56,986 nt of DNA from a virus. The notes beneath the pieces were generated by a model. It searched no databases and was not told the DNA's origin. It saw only the letters and a program-made list of their open reading frames with translations. Position 1 is the first letter of the stretch, and every line of letters starts with the position of its first letter. Shown one piece after another: positions 25,302-34,324 of this stretch. The position numbers were made by a program, and so were the translations under genes. Location: the IMG/VR virus record IMGVR_UViG_3300031857_020009, positions 1 through 56,986 of that record. The stretch is one strand, 5' to 3'.

Positions 25302-26091
25302 TAAATCTACCTGCATAATTCGTTCTAGAATCAAATTCTAATTCATTATAACTAGTTCCATGATCTATCATCATATCATGAATATAATTAATATATTTAC
25401 GTAATCCAAGTAATTCATTTGGAAGTATTGCAAACTTATTATCTCTACCTGGAAGATTATTATCGATTGTAAAATGTTTTTCGATAACAACTGCGCCTAA
25501 TCCTAATGCAATTTTAGCAGATTCAATTCCTTCAATATGATCGCTATATCCAATTAAATCATGAAGTTGTTTTAACGCAATCATTTTTGGAAGATTTGCG
25601 ATTTCATATTTTCCAGGATATACTGAAACGCAATGCATTAAATATAATGTTGCTTTATTAAAGAAACTTATACTATATTTAATTTCTTCTAATGTCGATG
25701 TACCCGTTGACATAAATACTGTTTCAAAATGATCGTTGCAATATTTAATTAATTCAATATTTCTAGATTCGAAACTAGGTATTTTAACTGAATTACATTT
25801 TAATTCCGCTAATAGTTTAGCATCTTCAATACTAAAAACTGATGATAAGAAGGAAATATTCATTTCTTTACAATATGAAATTAATTCTTCATGACGCTCT
25901 TTTGTTAATTCAGCTTGCTCATAAATCTCTCGACGGCCGTCAATATCCCAGTCACCTGTTTTTAATCTAGAAACAGACCAAGTTTGAAATTTAGCATAAT
26001 CAGCTCCGCTCTCTGCAGCAGCTTTAATCATTTCTTTTGCTAAATTCATATCACCACAATGATTCCAACCAATTTCTGCTATTATTCTCAT
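25294..26091 (-). CDS. neuB: NeuB-like nonulosonate synthase, no SAF domain
   Basis: 265 aa. The family joins phosphoenolpyruvate to a hexosamine-type sugar to make sialic, legionaminic or related nine-carbon acids. The barrel is complete: IAEIGWNHCGDMNLAKEMI, ADYAKFQTW, SVKIPSFESRN, MSTGTSTLEEI, GYSDHIEG and EKHFTIDNNLPGRDNKFA. The usual C-terminal SAF/antifreeze-like domain is missing; the protein ends 13 residues after NELEF. That domain contributes to the active site in dimeric NeuB, so the enzyme may be altered or paired with another protein. The cytidylyltransferase lies two genes upstream. Confidence 0.82.
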   Translation of the reverse strand: MRIIAEIGWNHCGDMNLAKEMIKAAAESGADYAKFQTWSVSRLKTGDWDIDGRREIYEQAELTKERHEELISYCKEMNISFLSSVFSIEDAKLLAELKCNSVKIPSFESRNIELIKYCNDHFETVFMSTGTSTLEEIKYSISFFNKATLYLMHCVSVYPGKYEIANLPKMIALKQLHDLIGYSDHIEGIESAKIALGLGAVVIEKHFTIDNNLPGRDNKFAILPNELLGLRKYINYIHDMMIDHGTSYNELEFDSRTNYAGRFNG

Positions 26092-26092
26092 A

Positions 26093-26680
26093 TTATTTTC
26101 TTTTTAATAGCCAAATAAAATAGGCATCGGTTTGGTTGCTAGTTGTTTCTAAAATTAAATCATATTTTTGTAAAAATTGATCATAATTGTGAAATAGTCT
26201 AGGATGTTCCGGTGTTTCGAATTCTTTTTTTAGTTCGCGTAACATAATGTATTTAGGATTCCAATTTTTTAAAATCATTTTGATAATATAATCAGCCTTT
26301 TCATATTGTAAATGCATAAAATGATCTGAAACTAAAAACAAATCTAAATCTTTAATAATATTATTATCGATAATATCTTGCGAGTCTCCTTCATAAAATG
26401 TAATAATATTCTTTATTGACTCAGACATATTATTCTTAGATGATTCCGCAAATAGATCACTACAATAAATGTTATTAGTTTTAAACTCTTCATTAATATA
26501 ATGCAAATTTCTAGCTGGACCTGATCCTAATTCGAAGATCTTTGATTCAGAATTTAAAACATTATGTTGTTTAAGTAGTTTAACTAATTCTTTTGAATTT
26601 TCATGTAATATTGAACTTGCGTTCATTCCTACTGCATTTTGATAATCGGATGGAAACCGTTCTTTTCCAAATTTTGCCAT
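26093..26680 (-). CDS. SAM-dependent methyltransferase
   Basis: 195 aa, class I fold. Motif I is IFELGSGPARNLHYI (about residues 48-62); an acidic residue follows at the next strand (YCSDLF), and LDLFLVSDHFMHL is the post-I/motif IV region. A sugar O- or C-methyltransferase fits the setting between neuB-like and neuA-like genes, for tailoring the nonulosonate or the glycan. The substrate is not proven; SAM binding is likely. Confidence 0.75.
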   Translation of the reverse strand: MAKFGKERFPSDYQNAVGMNASSILHENSKELVKLLKQHNVLNSESKIFELGSGPARNLHYINEEFKTNNIYCSDLFAESSKNNMSESIKNIITFYEGDSQDIIDNNIIKDLDLFLVSDHFMHLQYEKADYIIKMILKNWNPKYIMLRELKKEFETPEHPRLFHNYDQFLQKYDLILETTSNQTDAYFIWLLKRK

Positions 26681-26681
26681 A

Positions 26682-27245
26682 TTAACCTATTTTTTGTTCT
26701 ACTTGTTTTAAATCATCTAAATAATGAATATCAGTTGCAGCATCTTGTATACAACCAATTCTTTTACTAACCATTGAATTTTTTAAATACTCAAATTTAA
26801 AAATTCTAACAGACCCGCTTCGTTTATATGAAGGATTAATAGTAATTAAATCATCATAATTATTTGAAATCATATAATCAATACATTCGTCTAATGTATG
26901 AGATCTATCTGGATTATCTGGCTGTAATGCTACAACCAAATCATACTTTCCATCTTCAATTTTACTACAAAATTCAATATATACATCAGTTACTTCAGCA
27001 TCTTTTAAAAGATGTTCAGGTCTTGCAGTCCATAATACATCATTTTTCAAAGCAATATCCCATACATCTGGACTTTCTGATGAAACTACAATTGTAGGGT
27101 TATACTTACTTAATTTTGCATATTCAATTGAATATTCAACCATAGGTTTTCCATTTATTCGTTGAATATTTTTATTCTGAAGTCTTGTTGAATCTAATTT
27201 TGTTGGTATTATTACTAATACCTTTAAAGTTTGTTTACTGCCCAC
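26682..27245 (-). CDS. neuA: NeuA-like CMP-sugar cytidylyltransferase
   Basis: 187 aa. VLVIIPTKLDSTRLQNKNIQ is the signature of cytidylyltransferases that activate sialic acid or Kdo, with the expected Arg and Lys; GKPMVEYSIEYA and VVALQPDNPDRS follow. At 187 aa it is slightly shorter than typical NeuA (about 220 aa), ending soon after the dimer region. It would make the CMP-activated product of the NeuB-like enzyme. The only available start is GTG, overlapping the dehydrogenase stop by 22 bases. Confidence 0.8.
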   Translation of the reverse strand: MGSKQTLKVLVIIPTKLDSTRLQNKNIQRINGKPMVEYSIEYAKLSKYNPTIVVSSESPDVWDIALKNDVLWTARPEHLLKDAEVTDVYIEFCSKIEDGKYDLVVALQPDNPDRSHTLDECIDYMISNNYDDLITINPSYKRSGSVRIFKFEYLKNSMVSKRIGCIQDAATDIHYLDDLKQVEQKIG

Positions 27246-28168
27246 GTATATGCCTTTCTTTGTCCTTCGCGAGTCATTCCGCCAATATGTGGAGTAACTA
27301 TTATATTTTTTTTATTATTCATTGCTATGATTATCGGTGATTTAGTTAAATCATCAAATTCATTTTCTATAACATCAGTTCCATATCCGGATATTAAATT
27401 TTTATCTAGCGCATCGACAATATCATGTTCTTGTACAATTTCTCCGCGTGATGTATTTATAATATAAGGACTATTTTTACATAATCCAAGAAGTTTATGA
27501 TCTATCATATATTTAGTTTCATCAGTAACATGTACATGCAATGAAATTACATCAGATGTTTCAAACATATGTTCCAACGTTGTATAATGATTTAATAAAA
27601 ATGAATCTGAAAAATTTTGTTTTTCATATGGATCATAAACTTTTACGTTAGCTCCAAATGCATTACAATATTCGAACATCATTTTTCCTAAACGTCCATA
27701 TCCGATTATACCAATATTCAATCCTTTAATTTGCCTGCCTACGAAATTAGTATAGTCCCATTTATATTCAGAAACGTGTTGATTTGCAGTTGGAATATTT
27801 CTTAATAACGATAACATCAATCCGAATGCTAATTCAGATGTAGATGGCAATTGTTTTATTAATTCATAATCTTTAGTTAAAGAATATATCTTAATATTAT
27901 TAGAATTACAATATTCTTGATCGATATGATTCATTCCAGTTGAACATGTATTAATTAATGTTACATCAGTACCATTTAATAATTCATGATCAATTTTATA
28001 TGTCTGTTGATTTGGATTACAAATTATAGTATCAATTTTTTCTTTTAATAAAAGTTCTCGTACTTCAGCTTTAGATGCAGTTTCATTTAAAAATACATCT
28101 CCTTTTGTATGTAATATATCTAATATACCATTAATATGCTGGATCGGAGTAATAACCGCTATTTTCAT
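27224..28168 (-). CDS. D-2-hydroxyacid dehydrogenase
   Basis: 314 aa of the SerA/D-lactate dehydrogenase type. NAD binding is at GIIGYGRLGKMM, followed by YDPYEK; NTSRGEIVQEHDIVDAL carries the conserved Arg, and VTPHIGGMT the catalytic His. The C-terminal helix is short but the active site is complete. Such enzymes appear in polysaccharide clusters; here it could make a keto-acid or modify a sugar acid. ATG at 28168 is preferred over the GTG before it. It overlaps the SDR gene by 38 bases. Confidence 0.8.
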   Translation of the reverse strand: MKIAVITPIQHINGILDILHTKGDVFLNETASKAEVRELLLKEKIDTIICNPNQQTYKIDHELLNGTDVTLINTCSTGMNHIDQEYCNSNNIKIYSLTKDYELIKQLPSTSELAFGLMLSLLRNIPTANQHVSEYKWDYTNFVGRQIKGLNIGIIGYGRLGKMMFEYCNAFGANVKVYDPYEKQNFSDSFLLNHYTTLEHMFETSDVISLHVHVTDETKYMIDHKLLGLCKNSPYIINTSRGEIVQEHDIVDALDKNLISGYGTDVIENEFDDLTKSPIIIAMNNKKNIIVTPHIGGMTREGQRKAYTWAVNKL

Positions 28169-29111
28169 CACTATATACCTTGATTATTTCATCTATAACT
28201 TGATAAGTTGAATAATTTATATTAAAGTTAATTAAGTCTTTTGCTTTAGTCGTATTTGCAAATCGTTTCATGATTTCTTTATAATTTCCAAATACTTGTT
28301 CTCGATCATCAAAAATTAATTCAGATTTTGAATTGGTTTTAGATATAATATATTCAGCAACTTCTCGTACCGTAGTTTGTTCATCGGTACCTAAATTAAT
28401 AATTTGTCCATTAACTGAATCCATATGTTGTATTAATTTACTTAAACCATATGCAATATCTAATGCGTGACTAATTGATCTGGTTTGCATCCCATCTCCA
28501 TGAATATGAATTGATTCACCTTTCAAAGCTTTATCTACAAATAATGGTATATGGCCACCTGACCAACTTTTATTAGATCTCCAAGATGCACATCCAAATA
28601 CTCTAACTACACATCCTTTTAAATCTGATTGTTGAATTTCATTAAAAATAAATTGTTCGCCATACAATTTAGATAACGCATATGAATATCGTTCATTGGT
28701 AGGCGGACCTATAGTAATTGATTCAGATTCTAAAAATGTTGTAGAATTTCCATATACATCTGATGTTGACGTAAATATTAAAAATGAGCCATTTTTTACT
28801 GCGTCTGATACGACTGTTTCGATCATTTGATAATTTTCCTTTAAAACATCAACTGACTTTATAATACCATTTGCTGGCTTTTTCATTGATGCTAAATGAT
28901 AGATAGCATCAAACTCTTCTTTCCAAAGATTTAAAAATTGTACTTTTGTTTTTTTAAATTGGAAATTTTTATTTTGATGAGCATTTTTTAAATTTTCAAT
29001 ATTTCCATATGACATATCATCTACGCCTACTACGCTGTGTCCTTGTTCTAATAAAAAATCTACTAAATGACTTGCAATTAAACCTGCAGCCCCCGTTACT
29101 AATATTTTCAT
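28131..29111 (-). CDS. NAD-dependent sugar epimerase/dehydratase (extended SDR)
   Basis: 326 aa. The NAD motif GAAGLIAS (GxxGxxxS-like, residues 7-14), VDDMSYGNIENL, the catalytic TSTSDVYG and YSYALSKLYGEQ (Tyr-x3-Lys), and a sugar-binding R-S-I-S-H-A block are present. The second small residue in the NAD motif is Ala rather than Phe. It probably epimerises or dehydrates a nucleotide sugar that feeds the glycan. Overlaps both neighbours. Confidence 0.85.
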   Translation of the reverse strand: MKILVTGAAGLIASHLVDFLLEQGHSVVGVDDMSYGNIENLKNAHQNKNFQFKKTKVQFLNLWKEEFDAIYHLASMKKPANGIIKSVDVLKENYQMIETVVSDAVKNGSFLIFTSTSDVYGNSTTFLESESITIGPPTNERYSYALSKLYGEQFIFNEIQQSDLKGCVVRVFGCASWRSNKSWSGGHIPLFVDKALKGESIHIHGDGMQTRSISHALDIAYGLSKLIQHMDSVNGQIINLGTDEQTTVREVAEYIISKTNSKSELIFDDREQVFGNYKEIMKRFANTTKAKDLINFNINYSTYQVIDEIIKVYSDENSGYYSDPAY

Positions 29112-30064
29112 AATTCGTATTTTCTTAATGGTCCTGTTTGTATATCGTGTTTGTAATATTCTCCAATTAACGTATTATCGTAACTTTGTTTAATTGATTC
29201 AAAAGTATTTGTATTTTCATAATCCCAGCCCCATCTAGAACGCCATGCATTGAAATTTGAATATTTACCAAAATGATATTCATTTCCTGATTTAGCACCG
29301 GTGGCGGAATTAGCATTAATATTGTATTTTTCTTTTAAAAATTGATTATTTAAACAATATAAATTTGTTAATGTTAAACATGGAAAATTTAAATAATTAA
29401 ACTGCATTGCAATATCTGGTAACCATAAATGAAAATGATATTCATTTGTTGGTTTGATATGTTGATTCCATAGTGAAACATTTATACCAACTGCTGCCCA
29501 CATTGGAAATTCTGAAATAAATGGTTGATTCCAATTTCCAGAATTAATTAATGTATCTTGTTGTTTAGGACATAACCATCTTCCGGAATTTGATTGAATT
29601 GATAAATGTGCCATTCCAATCATCCCTAAGGGCGTTTCTCCATTATTAAACTTATCTAAACAATCATTAGTATAATCTCCATTATCTAAAACATTGAATC
29701 CGACAATACCAAATTCATTCAATTTTTCTTCTGAGATATATCTAGATAATGTTTTAAAGAAATTTTCAGAAATTGGATATATGTCATGTTGAAAACAAAC
29801 TACCCATTTACATTTTGGTCGATTTTCATTAATAAAATCAATTAATGTTTGCGTTGCCATTTGAACGCCTCGATCTTTATTCTCTAAAAAAACTATGTTA
29901 TTTTCGGAACAATATTGTTTTCCTTTTCGAATTTCATCTTCAGAAGAATTATCATCTACATTAATTAATTCAAATCCTTCGGTGTTGATGTTTTTAAATA
30001 CTTCGCCTTTGAGCATATCATAATTATTGCGCGAAGATATGTATATAATTAAATTATCATTCAT
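29108..30064 (-). CDS. Glycosyltransferase-like protein (GT2-like N terminus)
   Basis: 318 aa. MNDNLIIYISSRNNYDMLKG, then ELINVDDNSSEDEIRKGK and WVVCFQHDIYPI follow a GT-A pattern with the acidic HDI in the metal position. The C-terminal half (EFPMWAAVGINVSLWNQHI, HFHLWLPDIAMQFNY) is aromatic-rich, as in glycan binding. I am less sure of this than of the other GT2 genes. It overlaps upstream and downstream genes by a few bases. Confidence 0.62.
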   Translation of the reverse strand: MNDNLIIYISSRNNYDMLKGEVFKNINTEGFELINVDDNSSEDEIRKGKQYCSENNIVFLENKDRGVQMATQTLIDFINENRPKCKWVVCFQHDIYPISENFFKTLSRYISEEKLNEFGIVGFNVLDNGDYTNDCLDKFNNGETPLGMIGMAHLSIQSNSGRWLCPKQQDTLINSGNWNQPFISEFPMWAAVGINVSLWNQHIKPTNEYHFHLWLPDIAMQFNYLNFPCLTLTNLYCLNNQFLKEKYNINANSATGAKSGNEYHFGKYSNFNAWRSRWGWDYENTNTFESIKQSYDNTLIGEYYKHDIQTGPLRKYEL

Positions 30065-30917
30065 ATGATCCTATATAGTTTAAAATATAATCTTTAATAT
30101 TAAATTTACATTCCCAATTCAATACAGTTTTAGCTAAAGTAGAATCGCAAAGTGTATTAATTGCTTCACCTGGTTTATCATCATCATATACAATATAATC
30201 ATATTCAAACATATTTGCAATTTCTTGTATAGAATAATTTTTACCAGTACCTAATTCAAAAATATGACCCCATGCATTTTTTTTAAAAATCAATAATAAT
30301 GCAAAAACAATGTCATTAACGTGTGTAAAATCTCTACGTTTGGTGCCATCGCCATATATTACTATAGGATGTTTAGTTTCAATAGCATGTTCCCATTTTC
30401 CAATAACAGTACAATATCCACCCTCTTTAAGATGATGTGGTCCGTATACATTATAAAATCTAGCTACTGATGCATTTAAATTATAATGTTGTTGAAATAA
30501 ATCAATTATTTCTTCCCCAATATCTTTGCTAAACGTATATGGGTTCTTAAATTTACCAGAATGATGTGAGCTAGACCCAGCATAAACTAATGGCGTATTT
30601 GTATCTACACAAAATTTCGCAATTTTCATAGTAGATACTGCATTGTTTTCAAAATATTCTACTGGTAAATTAAATGAGGGCTGAATTCTAGCAATTGCAG
30701 CTAAATGAAATATTATATCAAATGATCCATATTCAGAAAAATCAGATATAGTTAACAAATCTTGTTTAATATAAGTAGCTCCCTCAATATGATTACTTTC
30801 AAATCCTGTAAAATAATTATCAATTGATATTACATCAAAATTATTTTGAAGTAGTAATTTAATTAAATTGGTTCCGATAAACCCGGCACCGCCAGTTACT
30901 AAAGCTCGTTTTTTCAT
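30057..30917 (-). CDS. UDP-glucose-4-epimerase-like extended SDR
   Basis: 286 aa. GGAGFIGTN (residues 9-17) is a perfect NAD-binding motif; HLAAIARIQPS, SSSHHSG and NPYTFSKDIGEE (Tyr-x3-Lys) complete the active site. ARFYNVYGPHH and YGDGTKRRDFTHVNDI are the conserved family segments for nucleotide-sugar binding. Interconversion of UDP-hexoses or a related dehydratase step is likely; the exact substrate cannot be told. ATGA-like overlaps on both sides. Confidence 0.85.
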   Translation of the reverse strand: MKKRALVTGGAGFIGTNLIKLLLQNNFDVISIDNYFTGFESNHIEGATYIKQDLLTISDFSEYGSFDIIFHLAAIARIQPSFNLPVEYFENNAVSTMKIAKFCVDTNTPLVYAGSSSHHSGKFKNPYTFSKDIGEEIIDLFQQHYNLNASVARFYNVYGPHHLKEGGYCTVIGKWEHAIETKHPIVIYGDGTKRRDFTHVNDIVFALLLIFKKNAWGHIFELGTGKNYSIQEIANMFEYDYIVYDDDKPGEAINTLCDSTLAKTVLNWECKFNIKDYILNYIGSYE

Positions 30918-31543
30918 AAAGTATCGTAATATTTGTTTTGTTTTTCTTGTCGATCAATTGTCTTAGGATGATATAAGGCCCATTCTTCTAATAATGGCAA
31001 CATACCATGGTGCTTAAATCCATTTAATACTTCATGGACTCGATTAACCCATTTAATTTCTGGTTTATTTTTATAAATTCGCATCTGCCAATCTGCCCAA
31101 TTTACCCAACCCTTTTCATTCACATTCCATCCCCAACGACGAATATGTTCTTCAGTTAATCCTTCAACCGTATTTACCCGCGGTACTCGAATCATATCTG
31201 CTAATGGATTTTCTTCTAATAATAATGGAAGATTTTTCATTAAATTTTCATGAGGAATTTCATCTGCATCTATTTGAAAAATCCACGTACCTGAGCATTT
31301 GGATGTTAATAAATTTTTCCAATCTGCGAAATGTCCTCTAAATGAATCTTCAACTAAGTTAATTTGATCATTAGAACTCAATTTATGTAAATAACCTAAT
31401 AATTCAGAAGTAGGTTCATTTTTTGATAAATCTACTAATACTACAATTTCATCTTGTAATCTTTTATGTTCTAACAAGAAAGAAATAAGTCGTTGTATTT
31501 CAATAAATTCATTACATACTGTTATAGCGTAACTTATTTTCAT
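30914..31543 (-). CDS. Family 2 glycosyltransferase
   Basis: 209 aa. MKISYAITVCNEFIEIQRLI is a GT2 start; GTWIFQIDADEIPHENLM gives the DxD-type metal site. The C-terminal region, WQMRIYKNKPEIKWVNRVHEVL, is the standard feature of the WaaE/KdtX-like lipopolysaccharide-core group. It likely adds a sugar to a surface-type glycan. It starts the shorter transferases after the two long GT4-type genes. Confidence 0.8.
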   Translation of the reverse strand: MKISYAITVCNEFIEIQRLISFLLEHKRLQDEIVVLVDLSKNEPTSELLGYLHKLSSNDQINLVEDSFRGHFADWKNLLTSKCSGTWIFQIDADEIPHENLMKNLPLLLEENPLADMIRVPRVNTVEGLTEEHIRRWGWNVNEKGWVNWADWQMRIYKNKPEIKWVNRVHEVLNGFKHHGMLPLLEEWALYHPKTIDRQEKQNKYYDTL

Positions 31544-31544
31544 G

Positions 31545-32804
31545 TTATACCTTTTGTAACTTAGGTAACTGTAATTTATTTAAATTTGGAAGTTTTATTT
31601 CAACTGGTTTAGGAATTGATTCTAATAATAAATCTAAATCATTAATAAAATTAGAAAAAATCTTTGTAACTGCAGCATCATTAAAATTAGATTTTGCAAA
31701 AAATCTTTGTCGTTTTGCTAATTCTAACCAAGTTTTATAATTTGAGTTAACTTCTCTGAGACAATGAACTGCGTGATTATAATCTGCAGTAAACCATTTT
31801 GCATTTTTAATTAAAAACTCATTCTGCGCAGATGGATGAATTTCAGTTAATTTTCCATTAACACTGCAAATAAAATCTTTTTTAAGAAAATCAGATTGAC
31901 CGGAATAATGTGGTGCGATAATTGGCTTTGCAGTTGTTGAAAATTCTAACAACGGACGGCCGAAGCCTTCTGCTTTTGTTAATGAATACATTGCTTTAAT
32001 CTTTGGGTGCATATACAATGAATTCATTTGTTTATCAGTTAAATCGCCATGTAATATGTATACATTAGGTAATCGATCTGTTTTCTTATATAAATTCTTA
32101 ATTTGTTGTAGTTTTCTTTCAATTTCTAATCGATCGGTAATTGAATATGTAGCACCGCTTGTTTTCAAGATTAATGCTGGTTGATTTTTTTTATTCTTGA
32201 ATGCTTCAAAAAATGAATAAACTGCGCCACTGATATTTTTTCTATCTTCTCCCAATTGTCCTTGCAGCCAATGCCCAACTGTCAAATATGCAAATGTCTC
32301 AGGAATATCATCTAATTCTGATATCATAGATTCATATGTTCCATCATATATAGTTTCATTAAAATATTCTGGAATTACATGAATTTTAGTTGTTAATGGT
32401 TTATTATGATCGAGTGCAGTCTTTTCAAAAACTTGTTTTGTAAAGTTAGTAGGAACGATAATCATATTCATTGAATTTAATCTATCAATCCACTCCGGTG
32501 GGCATATATCACCCTCTGTACCCGCAGTAACACCTATATTAATTTTTCCAACTGGCTGAAATTCATTAGGAACGGTAATTTGAACCCAGATATCTGGTTG
32601 ATCAGATAATGGTAATGGAACTATTCTAGATTTAATTTCATTACTTAATGGAAACGTAAATGGAGTGTGACCCCACGGCAATGAAACTAATTTAATATTC
32701 CATTCTAAATTTTTATGTGCAATTAATTGTGAAATTACTTCGCGGGCATGATGTCCATAACCCGACTGCGTTGCAACTGGCGATGCTATAACTACATTTG
32801 TCAT
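31545..32804 (-). CDS. GT4-type glycosyltransferase
   Basis: 419 aa, GT-B fold. VVIASPVATQSGYGHHAREV is the acceptor-side Gly-rich loop, and KAMYSLTKAEGFGRPLLEFSTTAKPIIAP the donor-side motif with the conserved Glu pair (ExGFGxxxxE). The last 15 residues (LPNLNKLQLPKLQKV) form a small repeat that also appears at the N terminus of the neighbouring long transferase. Donor and acceptor are unknown. Stop and start overlap with that neighbour. Confidence 0.82.
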   Translation of the reverse strand: MTNVVIASPVATQSGYGHHAREVISQLIAHKNLEWNIKLVSLPWGHTPFTFPLSNEIKSRIVPLPLSDQPDIWVQITVPNEFQPVGKINIGVTAGTEGDICPPEWIDRLNSMNMIIVPTNFTKQVFEKTALDHNKPLTTKIHVIPEYFNETIYDGTYESMISELDDIPETFAYLTVGHWLQGQLGEDRKNISGAVYSFFEAFKNKKNQPALILKTSGATYSITDRLEIERKLQQIKNLYKKTDRLPNVYILHGDLTDKQMNSLYMHPKIKAMYSLTKAEGFGRPLLEFSTTAKPIIAPHYSGQSDFLKKDFICSVNGKLTEIHPSAQNEFLIKNAKWFTADYNHAVHCLREVNSNYKTWLELAKRQRFFAKSNFNDAAVTKIFSNFINDLDLLLESIPKPVEIKLPNLNKLQLPKLQKV

Positions 32805-34291
32805 TATTGTACTATTCCTGTATTTTTATATTTAATATCTTTAAATTCTGTGAATGTATATGATGGACGAGTTTCTTTATTAACCTCAAATAAATAATCA
32901 ATCATATGAATCATCTTTTCACCCATTTGTTCTGCAGTTAAACCATTTTGCATTGCCCATTCTCGGCCAATCATGCCATGCATGAATCTAGTAGCAAATG
33001 GCAAATCATACCAATAACGAATTGCATCAGCTACATCCTCATATCGTACTCGGTCATCGAATATATATGGCGTTTGTGGAGAACCTTGAAGTGATCTGTT
33101 ACTTGGAAATACTGGTTTAGCCCAGTGACCATGTTTTGTAAATCGACCTGTGTGGTTAGTTGCAAATTCACCATCGAAACGAATCCATTCTCCATTTTCA
33201 TCTTCAAAACCACATTGATCTTGTAATCCGCCAGTTACATTATTAATAATCGGCGTACAAGCTAAAATTGCTTCTGTTGAACTTAAACCCCACCCTTCAT
33301 TACTAGCAATATTGACAACAACATCTGCTACATTGTACAATGCATTAAGTTCTTCTGTTAATAGTTTTTGTTCTGAAAAGATTATTTTACAATCAGGTGC
33401 TACTGCATTTCTCACTGCAATTAAATCGGTGCCATTTTCATCAACTGCTTGAGTATGCATTACTAGTCCAACTTTATTCTTTTGGTCTTCTGGTAATGAA
33501 TCAACAAACGTTTTAAATGCTAGGATAACATCCCCTGGTTGTTTTCTTCGAATATTTCTATTATTCCAAAATACCATGAAATCAATATCATTTTCTTTTT
33601 TGAATCGATCGTGCATTTTTTTATACATTTCATCATCCAATTTAAGTGGTTTGAATTTATTATGATTCAATCCATGAGGCACATATCCTGTAACTATATC
33701 ATTCCATTTGACATCTGCAGGAACGGCACCTTCATCATAATCTACAACACCAAATCCGTTCTGTTTAAGCACTTCTCTATGGATATTATCAGATTGCTTA
33801 CTAATTCCCATAATTAAATCGCAACTACCATAAAATGGTGCATTCCACATTGGATAAGGTAAATCATCCCAAATAGAGTAATAAACTAATGGAATATTAT
33901 AAGTAGTTTTAATCTCATGTTCTAATGCGTACAACCAAGTCCAATAACGAGGATCAGTAAAATGAAAAATTGCATCTGGTTGTTCTTGGTTAAGCAACGC
34001 AAATAAAATATTGCGATCTCCATAACCTGACCACGGAATCAATTTAACATTGGCATCTGCTACTCCAGTTTCTTGAGCAATTATTTGAGATAAGTCAATA
34101 CCTTTACCATGTTCTGGATGTTGTAATGCAGCACCCAATTGTACCCAATCGTAATGGTGAACGGTATTGTAAATGATTTCTTTGCTAATAGTGCCTATAC
34201 CAGATGGTAAACGAAAATCATCTGCTAATAACAGAATTTTTTTCTTTTTAGGCTTGTTTGGATCAATTTTTTGTAACTTTGGTAATTCCAT
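32804..34291 (-). CDS. GT4-type glycosyltransferase, first gene of glycan cluster
   Basis: 495 aa. After MELPKLQKIDPNKPKKKK comes LLADDFRLPSGIGTISKEI (acceptor loop), and later VVNIASNEGWGLSSTEAILACTPIINN (donor motif with the conserved Glu residues). The protein is long for the family, with an insert near residues 380-420 (FATNHTGRFTKHGHWAKPVF). An upstream ATATTTATA motif and an AAAAGGA Shine-Dalgarno fit its place as leader of the 13-kb transcription unit. Confidence 0.82.
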   Translation of the reverse strand: MELPKLQKIDPNKPKKKKILLLADDFRLPSGIGTISKEIIYNTVHHYDWVQLGAALQHPEHGKGIDLSQIIAQETGVADANVKLIPWSGYGDRNILFALLNQEQPDAIFHFTDPRYWTWLYALEHEIKTTYNIPLVYYSIWDDLPYPMWNAPFYGSCDLIMGISKQSDNIHREVLKQNGFGVVDYDEGAVPADVKWNDIVTGYVPHGLNHNKFKPLKLDDEMYKKMHDRFKKENDIDFMVFWNNRNIRRKQPGDVILAFKTFVDSLPEDQKNKVGLVMHTQAVDENGTDLIAVRNAVAPDCKIIFSEQKLLTEELNALYNVADVVVNIASNEGWGLSSTEAILACTPIINNVTGGLQDQCGFEDENGEWIRFDGEFATNHTGRFTKHGHWAKPVFPSNRSLQGSPQTPYIFDDRVRYEDVADAIRYWYDLPFATRFMHGMIGREWAMQNGLTAEQMGEKMIHMIDYLFEVNKETRPSYTFTEFKDIKYKNTGIVQ

Positions 34292-34312
34292 TTATTCCTT
34301 TTATAACTTTAT

Positions 34313-34321
34313 TATAAATAT
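34313..34321 (-). promoter_or_regulatory. Candidate late-type motif ATATTTATA for glycan cluster
   Basis: ATATTTATA lies about 21 bases before the ATG of the first glycan gene. No TTGGA two-part promoter is seen here, so this motif is the best visible candidate for driving the cluster. Confidence 0.35.
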
Positions 34322-34324
34322 ATA

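Noticed and set aside
30057-30917. The glycan block as host chromosome joined to phage sequence
   Set aside because: The cluster is bounded on both sides by phage genes on the same strand with the same overlap style, and some phages are known to carry such clusters. No sign of a junction was seen.
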